Shown: piece after piece, positions 9,734-20,029 of the stretch | Layout of the letters: every line of letters begins with the position of its first letter | How positions within the stretch are numbered: the stretch's first letter is position 1 | NCBI GenBank assembly: GCA_019671135.1 | Contig: JAHRHY010000021.1 | Location: 806,001-870,000 of the forward strand | Direction: 5' to 3' | Length of the DNA: 64,000 nt | Origin: Linnemannia hyalina | Taxonomy: Eukaryota > Mortierellomycota > Mortierellomycetes > Mortierellales > Mortierellaceae | Notes under the pieces: model-generated | What the model was told of the DNA's origin: nothing | The model's input: only the letters and a program-made list of their open reading frames with translations | Databases searched by the model: none | Made by a program: the position numbers and the translations under genes

Positions 9734-11113
9734 ATGCTGTTGTGTATACAGTTAAGTATAAGCCTTTTTAAAAAATTGTTATTGTTGGTTAACGTCATGA
9801 CAATCCAATACATAAATATTATTATGGATCTAACAAAACACTTCCAACAACTGCTTGATGACCATTGGACTTTCCTCAACGCTGGATGGCCAACAATTAC
9901 ACCACGTAATAATCATCGTACTGTAAGCAAGGAAATTGGGTATATGCCAGAAATAAAAGAAACCCTAAATCGACGCCTTGGTCCTATTCCAGTGTACTTC
10001 TTTCTTGTTGACATCTGGCCAAAGGTTAAGTATCCTGGTCCATACAAAGAAGTGGAGAAAGGTCTTTTAATGCTCTACCATCTTGTCAAAGGACTGTCTA
10101 TGGAAGCAATGGAACCACACATGCCAAAAAGTAGTTTTCATGCAATGCACTCTGTGTTTTATAAGAAAGAATATACTTTGCACAACAAGTACATCACCAA
10201 CTGTATTGCAACAATGTTCTCCACAATTAAAATACGCCTTTTGTCTGCAAAGGAAAAGAATCCTCCATTATTTAAGCATGTTACATTGCATCTTGATGGT
10301 CATGATACAAGAGCAACATACAAAGGTGAGAGTAGTGCTGATATGTACTCTTACAAGCTGAAAAAGTCAGGACTACGCACACAGGTAGCAATGGATTGTA
10401 ATGGCATGGCTTTATTTGTCTCCAAATCTGCATCTTGCAAGAACAATGCTGATGGAACAATGCTGCTAACGATGAAGTTGGACAAGAGAGTGCATGAGAT
10501 GGATTGCATTGCTCTCGATGGAGGGTATCCACAGTTCTTAAGGAGGCTTATAGATGAGTCTGATACTCTTAAAGTCCAAAATTTCGCTCATCCATACCGT
10601 AAACAGAAGAACAAGGAACTTACACAGGAAGAAGCGTTATACAATACCACCTTTGGTAGTTTCCGCTCGCAGATGGAATCTCTGTTTGCAGACCTTGGTT
10701 CCACATTTGAGAAACACAACAACCGTACTCCTGTGTTGGTGGATAAGAAACAAACATATAATTTGCAGTTGAAGTTATCTTTGTTACTCTTAAACATGAA
10801 AAAGATGGTTGCTTTGTTGAAGATTTCTGCAGAACCAATTCATACAGCTTGGCTTCGCGAAGGATTCGAGTATCCGACGACAGAGAACGACGTTGAGCAA
10901 CCAATGGGATATGTTGATGTTGGTGCGCTAGTGGAGGATGGAAATACAATGGCACAACTCCAGAACAAATTTCTTGGTATTAATCTTCATGGTGATGTTG
11001 ATGTTAATGTTGATGAGGACACACCAATGGATCAAGCAGTAATAATGCAACCCGGTCTTTCCATTGAGCTTAGAGGTACGAAGCGACAAATGGATGTTAA
11101 TGGTAATCTGTAG
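9734..11113 (+). CDS. DDE-superfamily transposase (Harbinger/DDE_Tnp_4-like)
   Basis: A 459-codon uninterrupted frame. An alternative start at 9824 (MDLTKHFQQLL) avoids a hydrophobic leader and is perhaps more likely. The N-terminal third has FLVDIWPKVKYPGPYKEVEKG- and SSFHAMHSVFYKK-like blocks that look like the helical region before the catalytic core. The core shows D188 in LHLDGHDTRATYKG, YSYKLKKSGLRTQV, D262 in ALDGGYPQFLRRL, a YNTTFGSFRSQMESLF block with E315, and a basic PYRKQKNKELTQEEA segment between. This D...D...E layout with a YNxxxSxxRxxxE block fits DDE_Tnp_4 nucleases that cut and join transposon ends. It has no intron or disabling change. It lies with the 716-codon ORF between two 495-bp repeats, which may be its non-autonomous derivatives or its ends. 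Confidence 0.7.
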   Translation: MLLCIQLSISLFKKLLLLVNVMTIQYINIIMDLTKHFQQLLDDHWTFLNAGWPTITPRNNHRTVSKEIGYMPEIKETLNRRLGPIPVYFFLVDIWPKVKYPGPYKEVEKGLLMLYHLVKGLSMEAMEPHMPKSSFHAMHSVFYKKEYTLHNKYITNCIATMFSTIKIRLLSAKEKNPPLFKHVTLHLDGHDTRATYKGESSADMYSYKLKKSGLRTQVAMDCNGMALFVSKSASCKNNADGTMLLTMKLDKRVHEMDCIALDGGYPQFLRRLIDESDTLKVQNFAHPYRKQKNKELTQEEALYNTTFGSFRSQMESLFADLGSTFEKHNNRTPVLVDKKQTYNLQLKLSLLLLNMKKMVALLKISAEPIHTAWLREGFEYPTTENDVEQPMGYVDVGALVEDGNTMAQLQNKFLGINLHGDVDVNVDEDTPMDQAVIMQPGLSIELRGTKRQMDVNGNL

Positions 11114-11750
11114 ACTTATTGCAGGTTTTTAAAAGAATAGACATACATAGCCTATTTAGTCAGCGTTGAGATACGGTATTAACTGCCTAGACGCTAATAT
11201 GCACCGGTATCTATTATTAAAAGTCATGGTATTATTGTAGTAGATCGGATGCTATTCTATGCTATTCTACAACATTCCTTTTTATTTAACAAAGAGGATA
11301 AACACATGTACAAACCTACGTCATAAAAGAATACTACATTCTTAACCATTTTTAAACCCCGTCTTTAACGCCAAGCAGTCTTAATAAGCAAGATCTACGT
11401 CATACGAGGAACACTACGTTATTAACCACTTAGATGCCTTTTTAAAACTCTTTTGTTACTAAGCGCCAAGCAGTGTTAATAAGCAAGCGCTATTAATATC
11501 CAATGTGGCAGTGTCCCATGAATTAATATAAATAAAGGACTCCACTTCCCTCTTGCTTAATCTTTATCTTATCTAGTAACCAACCAACCATTATCCATAT
11601 CTATACAACCATCCATACCTATACAACCATCTTTTATTGCAATTCTTTATATCAGTGTACTAAGCAGCTGCAATCTACCACACATAAACTGAAAAGTCAT
11701 TCACACCCACCATACCACAAGTACAATCTATATCGTTCATATCCAAAAAC
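11114..11750 (+). promoter_or_regulatory. Intergenic region with upstream duplication and TATA-like box
   Basis: A block of about 90-110 bp ending GCCAAGCAGT(C/G)TTAATAAGCAAG is repeated (about 11310-11391 and 11392-11489). Further on are ATATAAATAAAGG at about 11527 and a CAACCATCCATACCTATACA-type leader to the start codon at 11751. This fits a core promoter and 5' leader for the next ORF. The repeated block could hold regulatory sites (inference). Confidence 0.45.
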
Positions 11751-13901
11751 ATGCAGTACGTTCAGCTTACAATCGAGCTCATCACCAAGGCCTTCGAGAC
11801 ATTTTCTTCTAAGAAGGGAGTGGAGTTTACCAAGAAAGATGCAAATAAGATCTTTAAGGCGCTTGATGGGGATAAGGAAGTGGAGAGATACTACTTTTGT
11901 GGAGCAAAGTGCGTCAAGTCCAAGCGTAAATGCATGAAGGAAGTTGACGATGAAGGCATGCATTGTTATGTCCACGATCCTGCGCGCAAGTGTCAAGGCA
12001 CAACCATTAAGGGCGCTAATTGTGGTAGTGTAGCCAAAATTGGTCAAACATACTGTGGGCGTCATCAAGATCAAGATAGAGGTCATATAAAACGTGGTAA
12101 CAAGAATGCACCTGTCGTTACGCGTCCCAAGTCTTCCAAGGCTTTAAAGAAGACACATACTTCTAAGTTTGTATCATCTGATGACGATATGACTTCCGAG
12201 GATGAAGAGCCGTCCGACGATGATGATGAAGAAGATAAAATTGCCGTCTCCTTTCCGTTGAGTCCAAAGGTAGTTGACATAACGTCCAAGAAAAATGTAC
12301 CACTCGCTAATACAGGCATATGGATGCGTTATGCAACTAATCCAGCTTTTCTGTATGCAAAAAACTATACTGTAAATGGCAAGTACATTATTAAGCTGAA
12401 GGAAAAGGATCTCTACGTTGTATTGTGTCCACCTGAGCTCATGGGGAAAAATCTTTCTGTACCGGAATTATCTGACAAAGAGGTACGTATATTGCAAAAG
12501 ATGGGACTCCAAGAGGCAACTCCTGCAGATGTAGAAAAAATAGAAGAGTCTTCTGCTGATGAGAATTCTGACGATGATACAGATGATGGTGATACGTCTG
12601 ATGATGGTGATACGTCTGATGATGCTGGCTCTGACGATGATTCCCCTGATGATAAAGACTCTGATGATGGCAAGTCCAATAACAGACCTAATGTAGAATC
12701 TGGAGATGATACCTCTAAGGATAACCCTGATGAAAAACTATCTCATAAAAAGTCATCTAAGGATGATAAGAAGAAGACTCTTCGAAAGAAAAGGCCTTCA
12801 AAGATGCCCAAAAATGCAGAGCCATCTTCTAATGTAGACGTTTCTAAGGATGGAAAAGATGAACATACATTTGCACTGGCCACAACGGTGCATAACATTA
12901 GATCAGAGAAAGACATAGCACGTGCGAAGGACAGAGGATGGATGATTCATCCTAATAACGACATGCTTGAGTATGCAACTAAGTTTACGATGAATGGCAA
13001 GTACATTGTCAGGCTATCTGGAAAGAATACATACGTTGGCCTGTTTACGCTTGATGCTCTGCGCGGTGTCGGTGATGTTCCAGAGTTGGATATCTTGGAA
13101 CGCTCCATGCTTAGCAAGATGAAACTTCAACCATTGTCTGATGAAGAGAGAAAGACGCTTTTCAACGAGGAGATCGAAGTAGAAGAAGAAGTACCAGTAG
13201 AAGGACCAACAGATAAATCCAAGGTGATATGGAAAAAACTTAACAAGTACTTGGAATATTCCGAGAATGTACTTGTAAATGGAATGCACATTCTCAAGAT
13301 GCGCAAAAAAGACACTGTAATCGGCTTGATGACTGATGACCATATTGCTGCAGAGAATGTAGAGTGTCATTCTCTTAGCCAGAAGGAAAAAGAGAAGTTG
13401 TTTGCTATGGGATTTAAACCGCATGAGCATAAGCAAAGCTTGCCACAGAAAGATGAGAGCACATGTGAGGATGATAAAGATGCTGAGGGCGATAAAGATG
13501 CTGAGGATGACAAAGATGCGGTGGGTGATAAAGATGCTGAAGATGATAAAGATGCTGAGGATGATAAAGATGCTGAGGATGTTATGTGGAAAAGGTACCC
13601 TAAAGATAAAAGCTCCTCGGGTATAATCGTCATAGATAAAGACGAAATTAAATGGACAACATGTTCGTTTGACAAGAAGCATGAATATGCAACCAACTAC
13701 CTTTTCGACGGATGTCATCTGCTCAAGAGGTACGAAGAGGACATTATTGTTGGACTGCTGTATAAGATACCTGCAAACGGTGACAGTAACTATAGTCGAG
13801 ACAAATTTACCAACAACAAACAAAAGCAGAAGTTAATTGCCATGGGGTTCACGATCGAGGAATTGCCTAAATTGTACTCTCCAGATGTAAAGTTTTGGTA
13901 G
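11751..13901 (+). CDS. Acidic zinc-binding protein with four internal repeats, unknown function
   Basis: A 716-codon intronless frame starting at an ATG behind a TATA-like promoter. Residues 50-75 (C50, C54, C61, C72, H75) and 81-105 (C81, C91, C102, H105) form two likely zinc modules; the second has the form C-x9-C-x10-C-x2-H. Aspartate/serine-rich linkers follow, including DDGDTSDDGDTSDD near 280-300 and DAEDDKDAED repeats near 570-610. Four domains of about 65-75 residues recur, each starting with Trp, then a Y/NG-x-(Y/H)-I-(I/V/L) core and ending MG(L/F): about 185-262, 403-475, 490-560 and 640-705. I cannot name the family. The layout of a Cys/His module plus repeated short domains joined by charged linkers resembles hypothetical proteins of large DNA viruses, but this is a weak analogy. 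It sits between the DDE transposase and the second 495-bp repeat. Confidence 0.75.
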   Translation: MQYVQLTIELITKAFETFSSKKGVEFTKKDANKIFKALDGDKEVERYYFCGAKCVKSKRKCMKEVDDEGMHCYVHDPARKCQGTTIKGANCGSVAKIGQTYCGRHQDQDRGHIKRGNKNAPVVTRPKSSKALKKTHTSKFVSSDDDMTSEDEEPSDDDDEEDKIAVSFPLSPKVVDITSKKNVPLANTGIWMRYATNPAFLYAKNYTVNGKYIIKLKEKDLYVVLCPPELMGKNLSVPELSDKEVRILQKMGLQEATPADVEKIEESSADENSDDDTDDGDTSDDGDTSDDAGSDDDSPDDKDSDDGKSNNRPNVESGDDTSKDNPDEKLSHKKSSKDDKKKTLRKKRPSKMPKNAEPSSNVDVSKDGKDEHTFALATTVHNIRSEKDIARAKDRGWMIHPNNDMLEYATKFTMNGKYIVRLSGKNTYVGLFTLDALRGVGDVPELDILERSMLSKMKLQPLSDEERKTLFNEEIEVEEEVPVEGPTDKSKVIWKKLNKYLEYSENVLVNGMHILKMRKKDTVIGLMTDDHIAAENVECHSLSQKEKEKLFAMGFKPHEHKQSLPQKDESTCEDDKDAEGDKDAEDDKDAVGDKDAEDDKDAEDDKDAEDVMWKRYPKDKSSSGIIVIDKDEIKWTTCSFDKKHEYATNYLFDGCHLLKRYEEDIIVGLLYKIPANGDSNYSRDKFTNNKQKQKLIAMGFTIEELPKLYSPDVKFW

Positions 13902-14024
13902 TTGTTGAGACAGATGAAGAGTAGATATTTTAAAAACTATCCAATTGTCAACAGTTGGCATTTGTGGTTGTATATATAGCATGAACTTTTTAAAAATGTA
14001 ACATGTCTTCGACACTTCCACCTA

Positions 14025-14519
14025 GGAGGCCTTTCAAGTCCAAATTATCATATGGTGTTTGTTACATCTCTGCAGATCTTGACGATATCCACCGCGTCCA
14101 TTAGAGGAGAGTGTATGTATGATACCAAGCATATAAGACAACCATTGTAACATTTTTTGTTTAACTATCCTACTAAACACCAACCTATTCTCCAAACAAC
14201 AAAGTCTTCTTATTTTTCGCACACCACACTCTTGAATATGTCCATCTACTATTAACCTGTAACCCTCACTGCAAGATTCGCCAGAGTAGTTCTTGTATGT
14301 CATCATCTAAAGCACTTGTACTCTCAACTGTATCTTTGGGGCGAAATACAGGGGAGAGATTACATTTTAAAAATTCTTGTGCTGTCTATTGCTATTTTAT
14401 TCTGTGTTCTGTTGCCCACTATGAAGAGATATGTCAGTTATGGAAGTAAACACTCCGTTCCTTGGGCTTTGGATATTTTTTATATGCCTTTTTATATCCT
14501 CTGCACATGAAGGGGCCGC
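14025..14519. mobile_element. 495-bp direct repeat or MITE-like element, copy 2
   Basis: Same length and orientation as the copy at 9168-9662, starting after TA (14023-14024). The right flank is TT rather than TA. It abuts the 3' end of the gypsy pol gene, whose frame runs on into it for about 40 codons. Confidence 0.7.
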
Positions 14520-17500
14520 TTCGTAAGTTTCTGTTTCCTCAAAGTCGTCCAGTACCAGCTTTAGCTGTGATGGTGCGAAATTGCGCCCCAGTAATTCTCC
14601 TGTCCCATCTTTGAGAGCATAAGAACCACCAGTGGTGCGGCGGACAACAGTGTAGGGGCCCTCGTAACGAGGCGATAGCTTGTCACCCCTAATAGGATCC
14701 AAAGACATTACTTTTGCTCCATCTGGGAACTCATTGTGCAGTACCGTTCTGTTAAAACGCTCAATCATTCGCTGTTGAGTGTCACGTGTCTTGGTTTGAA
14801 TTGCTGGGAAAACAACCTTGGTCATGTATTCAAGGCGTTCTAAGAGCACTTCATGAGAAGGAATAACACCCTTTTCATCCGAGAGATTACTCAGTCCATT
14901 AAATCGCCTTGCAAAAAACAAAGAAAAAGGCGAAGAGTTGTGAAGAGCCACAATTCTCGTGTTCATGGCCAGCTGTGCCATAGGAACATGTAATGCCCAA
15001 CTTTGTTTCTGGTCGTCGATTTCTTTTCTGATAATGCTACACGCCGTTTTGACGTGGTTCTCGGCAACACCATTGCCTCTGGGGTGATAAGGAGTGACCA
15101 ACCGATGGTCCACACCTAAATTAGTAGTCATTACTTTAATTGCCCCATTGACAAATTCTCTGCCGTTGTCAGATTGTAGAATGGCGGGAAAACCGATCAA
15201 AGTAAATGTTTTGAACAACACCTTTGCGACGGTGAGTGCCTCCTTGTTCGGTATAGGTTCAAGGAACACAAATCTTGTACAAACATCGACTAAGATGAGA
15301 AGGAATCGATTACCTCCGCTATCCACAGGAAAAGGTCCGGCTAGATCAACAGCCATGTGTTCTCCTGAGAACTGAGCATGAACGGCCTTCATTGGGTGGT
15401 ACCCTTTGCGAGCGATATTGTTTCGCTGGCATTGTTGGCAACGTTGAACGAACTCCAAACAATCCTTGGCTAGATTAGGCCAGGTCTTGTCCACTCCGTG
15501 AATGTGTTTTACCATGGCATTGGTCCCAAAGTGACCAAGTGCATGGGTGTCGGCTAGGATAGTTCTCCTTTCAGAGACCTTCACTGTTTGACGAGGAGTA
15601 GTTGAATCCTGGATCAAATGCATGTATCCATAAATCTTTGTCGGCGCTGAACCTTCTGTTCTTCCCGTCCACAACTCCGGCGGGAACTGGCGAGACAAAG
15701 CGTCTGGAAGCACATTAAGCACGCCAGGGCGATAAACAACCTTGAACGTGTATGACCAGATCAACTCCTGCCATCCGGTGAGCATTGAGTTCAAGTCCTT
15801 TTGCGTATGCATGTAGGTGAGAGCTCGATGATCCGTGAAGAGCGTGAAATGGTTGCCCCACAAATAATAATGTAGCTTCTTGAGGGCGAACACAATCCCG
15901 AGTAGCTCCTTTTGAGTAGCCGAATATCTCCTTTCCCGATCCTGTAACGATCGCGCTACAAAAGAGATATATTTAATATTCTCAGGTTCACCTTCGCCTC
16001 CCGGTAACTGATACAGAACCGCTCCGACACCAACATTTGATGCATCTGTGGCAACATAAAAGGGTAGGCCGAAATCCGGAAAAGAAAGTACTGGAGCTTG
16101 TGTGAGAATATTCTTTAATGAATTGAAGCACCGTAATTGAATGTCGTTTAATACGAAGGATCCAGGTACATTGCGTAGCGCGTCCAGCGGTGCCGCAACA
16201 GTGCTGATAAGAGGCATATACTCCCGAAAAAAGTTGAACGTGCCCATGTACGACTGAACCTGCTTTCCAGTGGTCGGCGGGCTCCAGTCCTGAATGTTCA
16301 CCAACTTATTCGGGTCCACACGTCTGCCGGCGGTATTAATTACAAATCCAAGTAATGCTACCTGCGTGCTATAGAATCTACATTTCTCAATGTTGATAAT
16401 TAGTTTGGCTTTGGTCAGACGTTCAATGACAACCATAACATGCGCAAGATGGTCCGCTCGATCCTTCGAAGCAATCAGAATGTCATCAATAAAATTGCGG
16501 ACAAAATCCAAATCGCCGAGAATCCTTGACATTCCACGTTGGAACAGACTGGACAAGGGCTTTAAGCCGAAAGGGGCTTTCTTGAACATGTACTGTACTC
16601 CATTGTGCGTGAATGCTGTAAGCGGTCTGTCTTCCTTATGAATCGGAAGTCGATGATAAGCCTGACGCAAATCCACCGTCGAGAACACAGCATTGCCTCC
16701 TGCAAACTGCATGATCTCTGATATAAGAGGTACAGGAAAATTGTCATCAGGTAAGTGAGCATTGAGAGGGCGTGGGTCAAGACAAACACGATAAAGGGTT
16801 TTCTCACCATTTGCATCCTTCTTTGCTGCGAGCGTCAGAGTGTTGTTGTGACGATTACCAGCCGGTGCCAGTGTAATTACATCGTCCTGCAACCAGCGAT
16901 CCACTGCGTCATCCAGAATGGGTCGTTGTGACTGAGCGAACACTCTTGAACGTCGATTCAAAGTAATGCCCTCCGGTACAGGTAAAAACACCTTCATCTC
17001 CGGAATTGGGCAAAAGCTGGTGGAAGGGATCCTTGCGTTCTCCTCCAGTAGCTCCTTGACGCACTCCATAAATGACTTCTTTTCCTCGATGTACTCCCGC
17101 GTCGTCTCCACAGGGGGTGTCATAAGAGGTATGAGAGTCGGCTTCTCGTCCTCAACAGGCATAGGTACTCGATCAGGAGACTCTACTGGGTCAGGTAAAC
17201 CTATGATGTTGAAGCCATACCGATGAAAGAGATCCATACCAATGGTGATGGCGTGGGGTTGATCAATAACTTCGTATGGTGCGCAAAGCAAATTCTTTCC
17301 ACAGATAACCTCCATGTTCTCTGTTTCGCCGATGCGTGCAATAGTCGATGTATCCGCTAACTCGATGTACCCTTTCATTTTATTGACTGGGATCGAATAT
17401 TTGCTGACTATTCCTGAGCTGATGAACGAGTGAGTGGCTCCTGTGTCGATGAGCGCAAGGTGCTGATCTCCATGAATCCTGACGGGAATAAACAAACGAT

Positions 17501-17742
17501 TGTCTGGTTGATTCTTGCGTCTGGCAGATCCATATGTCTTTTGCACAATTGCCGAAATCACCGTCACCAAATTCGAAAAGGTAACCATTGTACACAACGT
17601 CATCATTGGGTTATTTACCAAATGTGTACTATTTGAAAAAAGTCCATCTTTGTCATCCTCGACCTTGTACGCACCAAGAGCACAATCAACAACATCTTCC
17701 TTGATTACACCAACAGCACCATACTTGATCTTTTCCTTTCAA
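14520..17742 (-). CDS. pol: Ty3/gypsy pol polyprotein, C-terminally truncated (gypsy-2)
   Basis: A minus-strand frame of about 1,030 codons of element sequence. Domains in order: aspartic protease (LIDTGATHSF), reverse transcriptase (VSTVDLRQAYHRLP, KKAPFGLKPL, catalytic FIDDIL), RNase H (FYVATDASNVGVGAVL, FTDHRALTYM), and integrase with an HHCC finger (HALGHFG, CQQCQ) and D/D/E in AVDLAGPF, LQSDNGREF and GNGVAENH. A GPYTVVRRTTGGSYAL C-terminal domain follows. The reading frame leaves the element at about 14520 just after LVLDDFEETETYE and enters the 495-bp repeat, so any chromodomain is missing. The frame stays open upstream of the first ATG candidates (near 17606) to about 17740, overlapping the preceding ORF. 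Expression by frameshifting, or a decay-related frame break, is possible. Confidence 0.85.
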
Positions 17743-18129
17743 TGCAGCCATGTCAGCATCAACTCTACTTTCCCATCCGTCAAGAGGATGCAAAGGAGAT
17801 GAACCTAGATGAACCGACATCGCAAAGTTGGACAACACGATCTTTTTTTTCTTCTTCATCCTACTTTTCTTCCTTCTTACACCATCAAGACTCGGGTTGT
17901 TTACCACTTCAACTGTTTTATTTGTAACATCCGCCGACAACAAATTGTTTCGTGGCTCCACCGGCATTGATAACCTAGCGTGTTTGTGCTCCGGGATTGT
18001 TTTGCTGGTAACCTCCTGCAAAGCGTTCACAGAAACAGCACTATAGTTAATAATGCAGTCTTGACTTTCTTCTTCTTTCACAACTGATAGGCGTGTCAAC
18101 ATGATTGGGTTCAGGATAACGGGGCTCAC
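17686..18129 (-). CDS. gypsy-2 linker ORF between gag and pol
   Basis: A 147-codon frame with a lysine-rich stretch (RRKKSRMKKKKK) follows the gag-like ORF in another frame and overlaps the upstream extension of pol. It has no ATG at its 5' edge. It is probably part of an original gag-pol reading frame separated by frame breaks, or joined by frameshifting at an A-rich AAAGGAAAAG segment near 17735. No domain is recognised. Confidence 0.45.
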   Translation of the reverse strand: MSPVILNPIMLTRLSVVKEEESQDCIINYSAVSVNALQEVTSKTIPEHKHARLSMPVEPRNNLLSADVTNKTVEVVNNPSLDGVRRKKSRMKKKKKIVLSNFAMSVHLGSSPLHPLDGWESRVDADMAALKGKDQVWCCWCNQGRCC

Positions 18130-18134
18130 CTGCT

Positions 18135-18989
18135 TCAGGCAGAGTACTGCTCATGATCGCTACCGTGTCTCTTGGGGCAAAGTTCAGGCCAGTGCGGCGT
18201 GATTGCTCCGAGATCCTCGTGGTCAGTGCATCTTTCACGCTCTGGAATGACAGTGCGTCGTCTGACCGTTACCGGCGATCGTGAGCGTGATCGATCCACT
18301 ACTTTCTCCTTCGATCGTTGTTCCCTCCTGGCACTCCGTGCCTCGCGGGCATGGAGGACTCGATCCACTTGTTTCTTTATGCTCGATCCTGCTTCCCCGC
18401 TCATGAGGTATGGTCGGTGCAAGTATGTGTAGCTGTTGAGAGTGCGATCCCGTGAGAAAGCAACTCTTCTTTGGCAATAGTTGTCGAACCGGGACAGGGT
18501 GGTTTCGACAACATTGATCTTGCATTCGAGACCTTCCGTCGTCCGCTTATACTCTAGATACTCCGCGTCCTGCAGGTCATTGATCGAGCCCAGGTCGAGT
18601 GTTTGTGTCTCAGGACCCTGTGGTTGCTCTTCAAACATCTTGTTCAATTCGCACAACCGCCTAATGATATGAGCCGACGCATATGTCTGCGACGTTTGGA
18701 GATGTAAGAGTAGGGCTTGTCCATTCGTCATGGCAGTATCCCCAACTAACTCTTCTTCCGGCTGGATTGCCCACAGCCTGGGCTGGACCTGTTCAAAAAG
18801 GCGAGGATCCGTCTTGAGAACTGGCTGTTGGGTAGTTGTTGGGCTGCTCCGTCCGCTTGCATATGGGTGTGGTCGAACAGTTGACTTTGGAGGGTCGTTA
18901 TGCTTGCTGCTACCGCTCGAACGGGTGTTGCCAGCTTTGTCACTTGGCGAACGTGTTGGCGACTGCTTTGGCGAGGTGTGGGTTGACAT
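18135..18989 (-). CDS. gag: gypsy-2 Gag-like protein
   Basis: About 284 codons from ATG at 18989 (MSTHTSPKQSPTRSPS). The open frame extends further upstream to 19136, but that part is hydrophobic and low-complexity and I leave it out. The N-terminal third is Ser/Pro/Thr-rich, the middle is helical (LLLHLQTSQTYASAHIIRRL, LECKINVVETTLSRF), and the end is an Arg/Ser-rich RSRSRSPVTVRRRT tail that could bind nucleic acid. No CCHC zinc knuckle is seen. Called as Gag from its position directly before protease/RT and from its composition. Confidence 0.55.
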   Translation of the reverse strand: MSTHTSPKQSPTRSPSDKAGNTRSSGSSKHNDPPKSTVRPHPYASGRSSPTTTQQPVLKTDPRLFEQVQPRLWAIQPEEELVGDTAMTNGQALLLHLQTSQTYASAHIIRRLCELNKMFEEQPQGPETQTLDLGSINDLQDAEYLEYKRTTEGLECKINVVETTLSRFDNYCQRRVAFSRDRTLNSYTYLHRPYLMSGEAGSSIKKQVDRVLHAREARSARREQRSKEKVVDRSRSRSPVTVRRRTVIPERERCTDHEDLGAITPHWPELCPKRHGSDHEQYSA

Positions 18990-19976
18990 AGTTTGTGTGA
19001 GGAAAAGAGTGCGTGGCAATAAATAAAAAAAGAAAGAGTGGTGTGTGATGGAAGGTGTAGCGTCCATCCTTTTCATCATCTTTTTCTTATTCGAATTGTC
19101 ACTGAAGCATTCATTTTTTTCTTCATGCGTGGTCATCTGTCATTGGTGCATGCGTCACTCGCTCACGAATCATAAAATAAAAAGTGATGACATCGACTTT
19201 TTTGTTTCTTCATCTGCATCATGTGATGCAAATGCTTTACCGCATTACGGTGATTCAGACTCACATAACTAGCTCATTGATAAGAATAACATCTTTTCGT
19301 TTTATTTCTTGAGATCTACTTTAGATGAACTGACATACCAAGATGGTACAGACAAACAAGCGACTGGCGAGTCGAGAGTGAGACAGACAGTGGATCCGAA
19401 GTAAAATAATAATAAGGCAATTGATCTTTTCCAAATTGCAATTCAGCGAGATGGAGAAGTCAATGCAATGACAATGGCGAAACGACCGAAGGCAATCAGA
19501 CGTTCGCGACTCAAGTGTAAGCAACCGGCGAGTTGAATACGGAGTCAATTGTAATAAATGCTCAAAGGCAAGTACGATACACACAGGCGTTGAGTCTGCG
19601 GACCGTAGTTCAATCACCACAGTCAAAATTTGACAGTGCTCCAGAAGGACTGAAGAGCGAAAGAACAATAGTACGACACACACGGGATTGAACCTGTGGG
19701 GCGTACGTCAATCACTACTCTAGAAGAACCAGAGAGTGGATTGAAAGAGAATGGATGCACAAAGGATGTACAACCAACTCGACAAGACTGTATGCACAAC
19801 GGATGTATAAACAGCTTGATGGATTGAAACTGAATGCACAAAGGATGCAAAAACAGTTCAATGGATAGATAAAAACAATACAAACAAACCACTTGGATTC
19901 GTTAAAAAAACTGCGATAAAATAAGGTTTAGACTCACTTTGTAAGTAACGAGACAAGAAGAAGGTTGTATTAGGGC
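18990..19976. other. 5' part of gypsy-2 and flank, with short duplications
   Basis: No gene is seen. Two related segments carrying GTACGA(T/C)ACACACA and (T/G)TCAATCAC lie about 105 bp apart (19571-19620 and 19671-19720). Between 19740 and 19870 the phrase GCACAAAGGATG recurs three times with changes. The 5' LTR of gypsy-2 should lie here, but I cannot define its ends because no second LTR copy remains for comparison. Confidence 0.35.
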
Positions 19977-20026
19977 CCACCAGGAACGATCTCTTATGTC
20001 GTTCCTGGTGGCTTAGTTCTAGCTAG
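19977..20026 (+). mobile_element. Probable Helitron 3' terminus (hairpin plus CTAG)
   Basis: A perfect 13-bp stem, CCACCAGGAACGA with TCGTTCCTGGTGG, around a 9-nt loop is followed 11 nt later by CTAG at 20023-20026 and then T. This is the expected Helitron end (hairpin, CTRR, insertion before T). It lies immediately 5' of the helicase ORF whose N-terminal half is missing. Confidence 0.6.
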
Positions 20027-20029
20027 TTC

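Noticed and set aside
19684..19694. A tRNA B-box-like GGTTCAATCCC on the minus strand
   Set aside because: No A box at a proper distance and no acceptor or T-stem pairing could be drawn, so no tRNA gene is called.
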